Shown one piece after another: positions 1-6,935 of a DNA stretch of 53,968 nucleotides (within the stretch, counting starts at the first letter, position 1; every line of letters begins with the position of its first letter). The notes beneath the pieces are model-generated. The model was not told where the DNA came from. It saw only the letters and a list, made by a program, of their open reading frames with translations, and did not search any database. A program made the translations under genes and the position numbers. Source of the stretch: Alphaproteobacteria bacterium (GTDB lineage Bacteria > Pseudomonadota > Alphaproteobacteria > JAOXRX01); NCBI GenBank assembly GCA_025800285.1, contig JAOXRX010000063.1:1-53968 (forward strand), given 5' to 3'.

Positions 1-55
1 ACGTCGTTTTCTTAACAGGTTTTGCCCTCTCAGGGTTCGAGTCCCTTGCTTCATT
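1..55 (+). ncRNA. Possible 3' end of a tRNA-like RNA, cut by the window edge
   Basis: The stretch contains GGTTCGAGTCCC, a T-arm-like motif with a four-base stem (AGGG/CCCT) around a TTCGAGT loop, and an intrinsic terminator follows within a few bases. No CCA is encoded at the apparent end, although the three complete tRNAs of this window all encode CCA, and the fifth T-stem pair is a mismatch. It may be the tail of a tRNA or tmRNA, or something else. The 5' part lies outside the window. Confidence 0.3.
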
Positions 56-60
56 AAACA

Positions 61-88
61 AAAAAGCACCCACAAGGGGTGCTTTTTT
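61..88 (+). terminator. Intrinsic terminator, probably bidirectional
   Basis: The arms AAAAAGCACCC (61-71) and GGGTGCTTTTTT (77-88) form a GC-rich hairpin flanked by A and T runs. It ends the RNA to its left. Before the element inserted, it also lay just downstream of the minus-strand tRNA-Asp. Confidence 0.75.
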
Positions 89-91
89 ATT

Positions 92-140
92 TAATGGCGC
101 GAGAGACGGGACTCGAACCCGCGACCTCCTGCGTGACAGG
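92..140. repeat. Left attachment repeat of the integrative element
   Basis: These 49 bp are identical to 10552-10600. They match the 3' half of the tRNA-Asp gene, from the anticodon arm to the CCA and a few bases beyond. The sequence then diverges from the tRNA at position 141, so this copy is only a tRNA fragment and the functional gene is at the right end. Confidence 0.93.
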
Positions 141-258
141 GCGATTTTAGGTTATCAACCACAATCAATAATAAGTAATTACAATTATAAATTCAATGAC
201 TTAGCAAAAAAGCTATATTTGTCAATAATTGCGATTTATTGTCATTTTTCAATCTCAC

Positions 259-277
259 TGCACCATATTTGCACCAT
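259..277. repeat. Left pair of TGCACCAT motifs, likely integrase arm sites
   Basis: TGCACCAT occurs at 259-266 and 270-277, in the same orientation and 11 bp apart, about one helical turn. The same octamer recurs in both orientations near the right end. Repeats at both ends of an integrase-bearing element fit arm-type binding sites for the integrase or its directionality factor. Confidence 0.6.
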
Positions 278-286
278 GAGATTTTA

Positions 287-901
287 TTAGTTTTTGTTTG
301 CTTTATATAAAGAACCAACATTATTATTAGTATAATAATCTTTAAGTTCTTTTTTTGTATATTCATACTTTATTTTAGAGAGATATCTCCCCAAAACTTT
401 TAGAATAAAATTAAACCTTTTGTCCATATCCCTTAATTGTCTTTTAGTATCTTTTACAAAATCATCACTTCTATCTTCTTCTTTTTGCCTAACTATCATA
501 AATACTTTTTCTAAAACAGATTCTTCTATATATAACATTGATATATGATAAGATATAGGAGACCCTAAATACAACGCTATATCATCACTATTATATTCTT
601 TTCTCATTGTCAATAAAATATCTTTATACTCTTCAAAACTACTCACTTCTAAAGCAAACTTCATTAAAGAGTCTCCTTTTTTATTTAAAGCTTTCCTTAT
701 ATTTAAATAATTATAATATAACTTTTTAATATCAGGCTCTAATTCAAATGCTAATTCCATCTGTTTTTTACCTATATGCTCCTTTTTCCATGTATCTAAT
801 GCTTTATAAGCTATATATAAAAGAGCAACAGTAGCTACAGATATTATACCATTAAAAAACAAATCAAAAAATATATTAAAATCTATTCCAAATAACTTCA
901 T
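287..901 (-). CDS. Hypothetical membrane-anchored protein, third gene of the OLD-nuclease operon
   Basis: I do not recognise this 204-residue protein. Residues about 8-33 form one hydrophobic segment, and the rest is a charged, mostly helical domain that probably faces the cytoplasm. It follows the OLD-like nuclease gene by 50 bp on the same strand, so the two are probably co-transcribed. An inner-membrane partner beside an ATPase-nuclease is a common layout in phage-defence operons, but no catalytic motif is visible and the role is inference. It is the last gene before the left end of the element. Its start is ATG, preceded by GGAGAG about 9 nt upstream. Confidence 0.7.
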   Translation of the reverse strand: MKLFGIDFNIFFDLFFNGIISVATVALLYIAYKALDTWKKEHIGKKQMELAFELEPDIKKLYYNYLNIRKALNKKGDSLMKFALEVSSFEEYKDILLTMRKEYNSDDIALYLGSPISYHISMLYIEESVLEKVFMIVRQKEEDRSDDFVKDTKRQLRDMDKRFNFILKVLGRYLSKIKYEYTKKELKDYYTNNNVGSLYKANKN

Positions 902-951
902 ATTATATTAACTCTCCTTATTTATTGCTAAAAGTTTTAAATAATTTCATC

Positions 952-2757
952 TTACAAACCATTAGCTTTTTTAATGCCTTTGATTATTGCAGAAAAATCT
1001 TTTTTTAGATTTAAATGTTTTTCAAGATTTTTTACATTATAACTCTTCATTTTTATTATTTTTTTAGCAAAGTCTGTTTTGTTAAAGGTTTTAACCTTTT
1101 TCTGCTTTTTATATATCTCTTCAAATCTTTCATATTGACCTAATTTAACTTTGTCACTATTGAAAAATTCTTGAATTACAACATCTGGTATATAGTTCTC
1201 TACCTCTCTACCTCTAGTTATAAAATGATGTATTTTTTTATCTTGCAGATTATCTAATTCAGATTTTATTCTTCGAACATTTGTTTTTAATCTTTTCCTT
1301 GAAGAGTCTTTATCACTATCCATAAAAACACAGAAATTTTTATTTATCTTTAATATATCAATAAAATTATCTAAAGTATTCTTATCTAAATCGTTTATAC
1401 CTAATGATGACAAACAAGATCCTGCTGTATACAAAAATTGATAATGTATATTCTCTCTCAGTTTTTTATCTTCTTCTTTTCTCGAATTAAATAACTCTAT
1501 CCACTTGTTGATATAGATTCTATCTGAAGGTCCTTCACACCATATAATATAATTAGACTGCAATATATCACTAGCTTTAACACCCATATCGTCAAGCAAA
1601 TTTACTCTTTTGTCCCAAGTATCAACTTTTTTAACTGTTGAAAACCCATTTTTATTTTCTACATTTAAAATTTGACTATCTTCATCATCTTTAAAAATAT
1701 CTATTGGATAATGAGAGTGTGTAGTCAAAAACACATGACAACCATTTTCTTTAACGAAGTTTTTTATATGATTTAATAATCTTTTTTCTATTGCTGGATG
1801 TAAATTATTCTCTAATTCCTCAAAACAATAAATATATTGCCATACTGGTTGATTTTCTAACATAGGTATTAAATGCAAATTTGCCAATACTAAAAATATA
1901 GTTTTGAGACCAGAGCCACTATCAGATAAAGATATAGGTTTATCTTTACCATCTTCTTGTAGAAAAATTTGCACTCCTCCATTTTTCTTACCATCGGGTA
2001 AAAGGTGCTGTCCTTCTTTAATTTTTATTTTATTAAACTTTATATCTGGACCGACTATGTCATTAAGAGTATTCAAAAAATCATTTTCTAAAAACCTTTC
2101 TTTATCCGTATGACCTGTATTTCTCAATAAAGAATCTATAAGAGTCGTAAAATCTTTTCCATTAGATTGGAAATTAACCTTTGTTGAATTTGCTCCACTA
2201 TTTTCAACGCCAATATCTCTTTCAGCTGTAACCTCCCTTATATGGTATTTGCTGAGTAAGTAAGGGTTTTTAATCTTAGATACAGCATATTGTTGAACTT
2301 TTTCTATTTTCAAATCATTAGAAACATGAATGGGAATACTTAAATTATTAGGTCTATCAATTAAGTTTTTTGATACAAGAAACCATTTACCTAATATGTA
2401 TTGCCATAATAAATTATAATCACTCTGTTGACTAGTAGCACCTCTAATACCTTTAGATTGAGCGATTCTATTACTATTTTTAGTATTAGATAATATGTGT
2501 GAGGCACTAAGGACGAAGCCTATTTGAAAATCGAATTCAAATTTATCAAAAGTTATATCAGGTTTTAATTTTCTGTATTCTTTAATAATCTCAATTAACC
2601 TAGATTTTCCACTGTTGTTTTTCCCGATAATAATGTTTATGGGTTTAATGTTTTCAAACCCCTGATAATCTTGCTCCTTTACAAAGCACTTATACCCCTT
2701 AACTTTTAAATAACTTAATGGGAATTCAGGGATAGCTTCTTTTTTCTCTTCACTCAT
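952..2757 (-). CDS. OLD-family ATP-dependent endonuclease (AAA ATPase plus TOPRIM)
   Basis: The 601-residue protein is an ABC-type ATPase fused to a TOPRIM nuclease domain. Walker A is GKNNSGKS (45-52), the signature is SDSGSG (278-283), Walker B is CFEELE (311-316) and the switch histidine lies in TTHSH (345-349). The TOPRIM part shows E408 in WCEGPSD, DSD at 480-482 and E518/E520. OLD proteins cut DNA and act in phage exclusion and related defence, alone or with partner genes. Here the partners are unknown: a 315-residue protein encoded 21 bp upstream and a membrane protein encoded downstream. No UvrD-type helicase (Gabija) or reverse transcriptase (retron) is present. The fused ATPase-TOPRIM layout could also be compared with PARIS-type systems. 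Confidence 0.88.
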   Translation of the reverse strand: MSEEKKEAIPEFPLSYLKVKGYKCFVKEQDYQGFENIKPINIIIGKNNSGKSRLIEIIKEYRKLKPDITFDKFEFDFQIGFVLSASHILSNTKNSNRIAQSKGIRGATSQQSDYNLLWQYILGKWFLVSKNLIDRPNNLSIPIHVSNDLKIEKVQQYAVSKIKNPYLLSKYHIREVTAERDIGVENSGANSTKVNFQSNGKDFTTLIDSLLRNTGHTDKERFLENDFLNTLNDIVGPDIKFNKIKIKEGQHLLPDGKKNGGVQIFLQEDGKDKPISLSDSGSGLKTIFLVLANLHLIPMLENQPVWQYIYCFEELENNLHPAIEKRLLNHIKNFVKENGCHVFLTTHSHYPIDIFKDDEDSQILNVENKNGFSTVKKVDTWDKRVNLLDDMGVKASDILQSNYIIWCEGPSDRIYINKWIELFNSRKEEDKKLRENIHYQFLYTAGSCLSSLGINDLDKNTLDNFIDILKINKNFCVFMDSDKDSSRKRLKTNVRRIKSELDNLQDKKIHHFITRGREVENYIPDVVIQEFFNSDKVKLGQYERFEEIYKKQKKVKTFNKTDFAKKIIKMKSYNVKNLEKHLNLKKDFSAIIKGIKKANGL

Positions 2758-2778
2758 AATTTAACCTCTTATTATAAT

Positions 2779-3726
2779 TTATCTTTCCAATTTCCAGATC
2801 TCATCCATAGGAAGAGATTCTGCTTCTGACCACTTAGTATTTTCAGGCAAATCAGAAGGTATTTTTGAAAACACAACATCATTAAGAGAGTAAACCTTTT
2901 TTATATTTATCTCTTTCTTCTTTATCTCTCCATTCACAACTTCCTTTTTATATTCAGTCAAAATAGTTATAACATCATCCTTATTACTATTTCTTAGTGG
3001 AGCATTACCTGTTAAAAATTTATTTTTAAAGTCATCATCTTTTAATAAAGCTTTAATCCCCTCTTTTGTAACAATATCTTCCAACTCCCAAACAAGATCT
3101 TTATTTACATCAACAGGCTTTATAATCACAGCTTTTCTTATTATATATTCAGGATCCAAGCCTTTAATCTGATCTTCAGATATATGTTTTACAAAATCAT
3201 CTCTAGATATTTTCTTATTTGTTTTTGTTTCATATTCTATAGAATCTAGGTTAGAATTTTTAAGCTCATTTAAGTAAAAATTAGATTTTAATTTGATAAT
3301 TTTATCCATAACACCTACATTATTATCTATTCTTAACAAATCCCCATTCTCTTTTGTAAACACGCTAAACCAGAGATCGTTTAATAACTCTCCTATTTTC
3401 TCTCCTGCAATATAGCTGCTTAGTTCAATTCCTGTTAAACCTTTTACAAATCCTTTAGAAAAATCTACTATTTCTCCTTGCAAGACCCCCAATACAAAGG
3501 CAGAACCCACCAACATCTTTATTTTATGGCAGCCCACCTCAGTTGGACAAACTAACAACTCATATTCTAACTTGTTTTTAAAAATTCTTTTATTTATTTC
3601 ATTTAAAATTAAATTTGATGCCTTTATAGCACTTACATGATCTAAAGCATTTAAATCATTACTATCATCTTTCAAATTAAAATGTATATATATGTATTGT
3701 AAATCCTCTAAATTACCATTTGTCAT
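2779..3726 (-). CDS. Hypothetical protein, first gene of the OLD-nuclease operon
   Basis: The family of this 315-residue protein is not recognised. The N-terminal 70 residues are soluble in character. Residues about 74-115 form a Gly-rich hydrophobic stretch (GSAFVLGVLQG, KGLTGIEL) that could be one or two membrane segments or a buried helix pair. The C-terminal half is charged and helical. It is the first gene after the promoter at 3762-3790 and precedes the nuclease by 21 bp. The start ATG follows GAGGGGAAA about 7 nt upstream. From position it may be a sensor, toxin or regulator of the nuclease; this is inference only. Confidence 0.72.
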   Translation of the reverse strand: MTNGNLEDLQYIYIHFNLKDDSNDLNALDHVSAIKASNLILNEINKRIFKNKLEYELLVCPTEVGCHKIKMLVGSAFVLGVLQGEIVDFSKGFVKGLTGIELSSYIAGEKIGELLNDLWFSVFTKENGDLLRIDNNVGVMDKIIKLKSNFYLNELKNSNLDSIEYETKTNKKISRDDFVKHISEDQIKGLDPEYIIRKAVIIKPVDVNKDLVWELEDIVTKEGIKALLKDDDFKNKFLTGNAPLRNSNKDDVITILTEYKKEVVNGEIKKKEINIKKVYSLNDVVFSKIPSDLPENTKWSEAESLPMDEIWKLER

Positions 3727-3761
3727 TCATGTTTCCCCTCTTTAATGAAACCTCATAAGTA

Positions 3762-3790
3762 TTTATATAATATAAAAAAAATATATTCAA
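3762..3790 (-). promoter_or_regulatory. Promoter of the OLD-nuclease operon
   Basis: On the minus strand TTGAAT (3785-3790) and TATAAA (3762-3767) are separated by 17 bp. Transcription would begin about 35 bp before the ATG at 3726. The -35 box lies within the palindrome shared with the divergent promoter. Confidence 0.6.
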
Positions 3791-3803
3791 GAAATAACTT
3801 GAA
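3786..3803. promoter_or_regulatory. Palindrome spanning two divergent -35 boxes, possible operator
   Basis: TTCAAG (3786-3791) and CTTGAA (3798-3803) form perfect six-base inverted arms around AAATAA. Each arm contains most of one -35 hexamer. A dimeric repressor or activator bound here could control both transcripts. Alternatively, the symmetry simply follows from two back-to-back promoters. No regulator gene is adjacent. Confidence 0.45.
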
Positions 3804-3827
3804 ATAATATCAATAATGTGGAATAAT
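3799..3827 (+). promoter_or_regulatory. Promoter for the structured RNA and the PD-(D/E)XK nuclease
   Basis: TTGAAA (3799-3804) and AATAAT (3822-3827) are separated by 17 bp. The predicted start near 3834 is exactly where the run of stable hairpins begins. Confidence 0.55.
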
Positions 3828-3833
3828 CTTTTT

Positions 3834-4043
3834 GAGCTTTAAAAGGTGTTTAGAGCTTGGTGTTTTTGCGGATACCTCTACAACCAATTAGTTATAATCC
3901 CTATTATAGCTATTTGTAATGATTTACTAGGGACTGGAATGTAATGAACATGTCCAGTCTATTTATAGATAAAAACATTACGGCTGTGTTGTAGCAGTGT
4001 CGCAAAATTCCAGTCCACCTTTTAAAAAGGTGGCTGATTTTTT
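3834..4043 (+). ncRNA. Candidate structured RNA or attenuating leader, about 210 nt
   Basis: There is no credible ORF here, but there is strong nested pairing. Hairpin A pairs 3835-3843 with 3849-3857 (9 bp). Helix P1 pairs TTTTGCG (3864-3870) with CGCAAAA (4001-4007). Helix P2 pairs CTACAAC (3878-3884) with GTTGTAG (3988-3994). Inside P2, hairpin B pairs 3889-3898 with 3903-3912 (10 bp, CCCT loop), and hairpin C pairs 3932-3942 with 3949-3959 (11 bp, one bulge). An intrinsic terminator follows. GGACTGGAAT (3931-3940) is also fully complementary to ATTCCAGTCC (4007-4016), an alternative fold that would break P1, hairpin C and the base of the terminator. It could be a free RNA partnered with a nuclease, or a leader that attenuates the downstream gene. 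No known RNA family is recognised. Confidence 0.6.
4015..4043 (+). terminator. Intrinsic terminator just before the PD-(D/E)XK nuclease gene
   Basis: CCACCTT (4015-4021) pairs with AAGGTGG (4027-4033), followed closely by six T residues (4038-4043). It lies 18 bp before the start codon of the nuclease gene, so most transcripts from the upstream promoter should end before the gene unless termination is prevented. Confidence 0.75.
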
Positions 4044-4061
4044 ATAAACACTGGTAATAAA

Positions 4062-5351
4062 ATGAATGATGAAAAAATAATAAAAGAGCAATTAAGGCAA
4101 GATTTTGATATAACTCTTAAAAAGTTAAAAGAGTGCGATATAAGTAATGAAGAACAATTATATTTAGAAGAGTGTATATCTAAATTTATAGAGAAATTCA
4201 TTGATAACTTAAAAGATTCTAAGAAAAGAAAAAGAATATATAAAAACTATAAGGTTAGTTCTAGGAAATATATAATACACAATCCAAAGGCTTATCAGCA
4301 AATATGCTTTGGATTTAATGTCGCCTACTATCACATAAACAAATTTTTAAATAAAAATCATGAAGATGAGTGTATAGAAAATCCAAATTTAAAAAGAAGT
4401 GAGGATATTATGGAAAATGTTAATTTTATAGAAACAGTTAGAGAAAGAGATATGGACTTGTTAATTATGGAGGAGATATTCTCTTCCGAAGAGTTTAGGA
4501 CATTTCTCTTATCAAAATTTGATTTATCATCTGACAATGTAAATTTCTGGGGTTGCTGGCACTCTGTTATGGATAATGAACTTGGGGAAACTGATGTTTT
4601 AGTCGGATTTAAGACTTTAGAGAGCAAAAGAATAGTTATAATGCTAGAAAACAAGATAGATGTATCATTCCAACCAATGCAACCAGAGAGATATGTATTC
4701 AGAGGAGAAAAAGGCATTAAAGATGGTTTATGGGATGAATTTCATTTATGTATAACTGCTCCAGATTTATATATTCAAAATGTAGATAGAACAAAATTTC
4801 CAATATCTTTATCTTATGAAGAAATTATAGATACTCTAAAAGGATATTCAGCGAATGATGATAGAATTTCATTCAAAATCAATATGCTTGAAACTGCTAT
4901 TGATAAGAAGAAGAGAGGATACTCATTTATAACAAATACTACAGTAAGCGAATTTTGGCAAAGATACTATGATTTGATTGAAGAAGAATATCCAAAACTA
5001 GCAAATAAAAGACCTGCAAATAAGCCGACTCAATCTGATTGGTATTATTTCAGAAAGCCAATTATGGAGCTTCCTTTTGCTATTGTTCATAAATGGGAGT
5101 TCGGGTTCATAGATTTGCAAATCAGAGGATATGCTGATAAATTTAAAGCCGTTGAAGAGATTGTAACTTTACCTAATGATGCAATGCTAGTTAAAACGGG
5201 TAAGTCTTTAAACATTCGAAAGAGATGCTCTAGCATTAACAAGCTAGAATCTTTTGATGAACAGAAAGATTTAGTTAAAGAAGCATTAGATAAGGTTGAA
5301 GAGCTAGTTCTAATATACAAAGAATATAGAGATTGCATATTAGCGGTATAG
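4062..5351 (+). CDS. PD-(D/E)XK nuclease-superfamily protein
   Basis: The 429-residue protein has the catalytic pattern of a PD-(D/E)XK nuclease: GETD with D178, then ENKID with E196 and K198, followed by QPERY. It resembles the PDDEXK_4 group, often found in phage-defence or uncharacterised mobile genes. Residues 1-116 are a separate charged helical region with no recognised domain. An internal ATG at 4410 (M117) has a good ribosome site, GAGGA, so a 313-residue form starting at the nuclease domain is possible. The ATG at 4062 has only a weak ribosome site. The gene is alone on its strand within the element, behind the structured RNA and its terminator. Substrate unknown; defence is inferred from context. 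Confidence 0.75.
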   Translation: MNDEKIIKEQLRQDFDITLKKLKECDISNEEQLYLEECISKFIEKFIDNLKDSKKRKRIYKNYKVSSRKYIIHNPKAYQQICFGFNVAYYHINKFLNKNHEDECIENPNLKRSEDIMENVNFIETVRERDMDLLIMEEIFSSEEFRTFLLSKFDLSSDNVNFWGCWHSVMDNELGETDVLVGFKTLESKRIVIMLENKIDVSFQPMQPERYVFRGEKGIKDGLWDEFHLCITAPDLYIQNVDRTKFPISLSYEEIIDTLKGYSANDDRISFKINMLETAIDKKKRGYSFITNTTVSEFWQRYYDLIEEEYPKLANKRPANKPTQSDWYYFRKPIMELPFAIVHKWEFGFIDLQIRGYADKFKAVEEIVTLPNDAMLVKTGKSLNIRKRCSSINKLESFDEQKDLVKEALDKVEELVLIYKEYRDCILAV

Positions 5352-5363
5352 ACCCAATAACTT

Positions 5364-5395
5364 AAAAGCTCCCATTTAATTTGGGAGCTATTTTA
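5364..5395. terminator. Bidirectional intrinsic terminator
   Basis: AGCTCCCA (5367-5374) and TGGGAGCT (5382-5389) pair and are flanked by A and T stretches. The hairpin separates the convergent nuclease gene and the 168-residue gene and can serve both. Confidence 0.75.
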
Positions 5396-5899
5396 AAGAA
5401 CAGCCGCCATAAAAGAAGAAACAGGATCATCTTTAAGTTTTTTCTCTTGCAATTTGTATGCCACCTTATAAACATCCATCAACTCAGAAGCTTCTTCAAT
5501 AGAAAGTTCTCCTCTTTTTACAGCCTTTAAAATTTCACCAATCTCTGTTATTACATTACTTCTTTCTACAATCTCTCCGTTAAAATAAATCTGAGATTCT
5601 GCATTTCTTTTTTCAATATCAAGTAACATCTTAAATCCTTTTATATCTTTTTTAGCCTCTAACTCCTCAAAGAATATATCAGCAATATCATCAACAACCC
5701 TAACTTCTTTACCGTTTTCTCCAATATAAGTTTTAGACAATCTCTGCAAAATAACATCCTCCAAACCATCTTTAAGTTTTTTCTTAACCCATCCCTTCTT
5801 CTTACTATCTGAAGAGGGTTGATTTTCTGATGAAAACCTAGTGTTTTTCCCTCTCTCTGCTATTGTTTTTTCCTCACCGTTTTCAACCGTTTTTGTCAT
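5393..5899 (-). CDS. Hypothetical protein, possibly terminase-small-subunit-like
   Basis: This 168-residue charged protein is not firmly recognised. Residues about 15-40 (GKNTRFSSENQPSSDSKKKG) weakly recall the Gly/Lys-rich N-terminal motif of DUF5681 proteins, which are often found beside phage terminases. The rest is predicted helical. It ends the operon that starts with the AlpA-like gene and the HUH Rep gene, 77 bp after the Rep gene. If the resemblance is real, the element may once have used phage packaging; no large terminase is present. The start is ATG with GAAGGGAA about 9 nt upstream. Confidence 0.6.
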   Translation of the reverse strand: MTKTVENGEEKTIAERGKNTRFSSENQPSSDSKKKGWVKKKLKDGLEDVILQRLSKTYIGENGKEVRVVDDIADIFFEELEAKKDIKGFKMLLDIEKRNAESQIYFNGEIVERSNVITEIGEILKAVKRGELSIEEASELMDVYKVAYKLQEKKLKDDPVSSFMAAVL

Positions 5900-5976
5900 T
5901 TTTAAATTCCCTTCTTTTTTCTAAAATAATTTTTTTATAAAAATTTCTCTTTGTTCTTTCTTTGTTAATTTTCTTT

Positions 5977-6549
5977 TTAGCTAAATAAATCACTAAAAGT
6001 CATTATATTTTCTGATCTAATTTTTTCACCATAAATACCAAGTTCTTTCATACAATACTCTATTGCACCTTCTTTATTATAAACCTTAGAAACAACTATA
6101 TCTTTATTGTAATTACGATTATCAAATCTTGCTTTAAATTGACCATATTTTTTAGTCCCTATATCGCATTTAATATATCTAGAGACACCTCGAAAGACTG
6201 TAACAATTTGTTGATAAGAATAATCCACAGCATTAAACAATATATGAAAGTGCAAAGCCCCAGTTTTACCTTGCTCAATGACACCAAAGATATCTACTTC
6301 TTTTCTTGCAAATCTTTTCTGCCAGTGCCTGCCCATCAAACTTCTAAAAAACCTTTTCAATATATTATCAGCTTCTTTTGCCATAGAGATTCTATCCTTT
6401 GTCACATAGTGAGGTTTGATAGTTATAAACATAATCTCTCCATTACTATTAAGCTTATCACTTAACCAATTAAATACAACTGCAAAATCTTTATTAGAAC
6501 TTGCCGTTAACCTATTGTATTTATTGGATTTATTTAAAGATTTAGCCAT
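5977..6549 (-). CDS. HUH endonuclease, rolling-circle replication initiator-like
   Basis: The 190-residue protein has the HUH metal-binding motif H100-F101-H102 within GALHFHILFN. A downstream catalytic tyrosine candidate is Y165 in EYCMKEL, followed by K168, as in single-tyrosine Rep proteins. These enzymes nick one strand and stay bound to the 5' end to start rolling-circle replication. Here the protein probably replicates or mobilises the excised element. It lies 35 bp downstream of the AlpA-like gene on the same strand. It could instead act as a small relaxase, but no mobilisation partners are seen. Confidence 0.8.
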   Translation of the reverse strand: MAKSLNKSNKYNRLTASSNKDFAVVFNWLSDKLNSNGEIMFITIKPHYVTKDRISMAKEADNILKRFFRSLMGRHWQKRFARKEVDIFGVIEQGKTGALHFHILFNAVDYSYQQIVTVFRGVSRYIKCDIGTKKYGQFKARFDNRNYNKDIVVSKVYNKEGAIEYCMKELGIYGEKIRSENIMTFSDLFS

Positions 6550-6584
6550 TTGGTTGCACCATCTTTCTGTTTAAAATTTTAATC

Positions 6585-6797
6585 TTACTGTAGAGAATCC
6601 AACCACTGAAAAAAGCAATTTTCTTCAATGTATACTCTTTTGCCTAATTTCTTAATTACACCCATTTTTTGCATGCCATTTTCTTCGGCATAGAAAACCT
6701 TGTTTCTAAGTGCACTTTCAGATATAAAAGTGTGTTTCTTAGAGAAATCCTTAATAGTCATAAGGACGGGTGTCTGATTTACTGTTTGTTGTTCCAT
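6585..6797 (-). CDS. AlpA-like helix-turn-helix DNA-binding protein, possible excisionase
   Basis: The 70-residue protein has the layout of small MerR/AlpA-type winged helix-turn-helix regulators: an N-terminal helix-turn-helix (TIKDFSKKHTFISESALRN) and a C-terminal wing (KKLGKRVYIEENCFFQWL). Such proteins act as excisionases or regulate integrase genes in integrative elements. It heads the operon that includes the HUH Rep gene. The start is supported by AAGGAGG about 7 nt before the ATG. It may bind the TGCACCAT arrays at the element ends; this is inference. Confidence 0.75.
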   Translation of the reverse strand: MEQQTVNQTPVLMTIKDFSKKHTFISESALRNKVFYAEENGMQKMGVIKKLGKRVYIEENCFFQWLDSLQ

Positions 6798-6895
6798 TAA
6801 CCAACCTCCTTGTTTTTGTTATTTATGATTCTACAAACACAAGCCTCTTTTTGACCTGTTGAGGTTAGTTATATGATATATTTAAGAAAGAGTAT

Positions 6896-6935
6896 GTATA
6901 GATTATAATGTTTTTATATACAGATAAATCTATAC
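6896..6935. repeat. Inverted repeat between the integrase and Rep operons
   Basis: GTATAGATT (6896-6904) and AATCTATAC (6927-6935) are perfect nine-base inverted arms around a 22-base AT-rich spacer. The right arm overlaps the stop codon of the 275-residue gene. There is no T run, so it is not a standard terminator. It may be a protein site or part of a replication origin for the HUH protein; this is speculative. Confidence 0.35.

Noticed and set aside
92-140. Second functional tRNA-Asp
   Set aside because: Only the 3' half matches; the D-arm and 5' acceptor strand are absent. It is an attachment-site copy.
3834-4043. Retron-type RNA for the OLD nuclease
   Set aside because: Some OLD-type nucleases accompany retrons, but no reverse transcriptase is encoded anywhere in the element, so the RNA cannot be called a retron msr-msd.
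4358-4717. Minus-strand ORF inside the PD-(D/E)XK gene
   Set aside because: It is antisense to a well-supported gene, with biased, low-complexity composition and no ribosome site. The same applies to other antisense ORFs such as 28869-29159 and 25622-25822.
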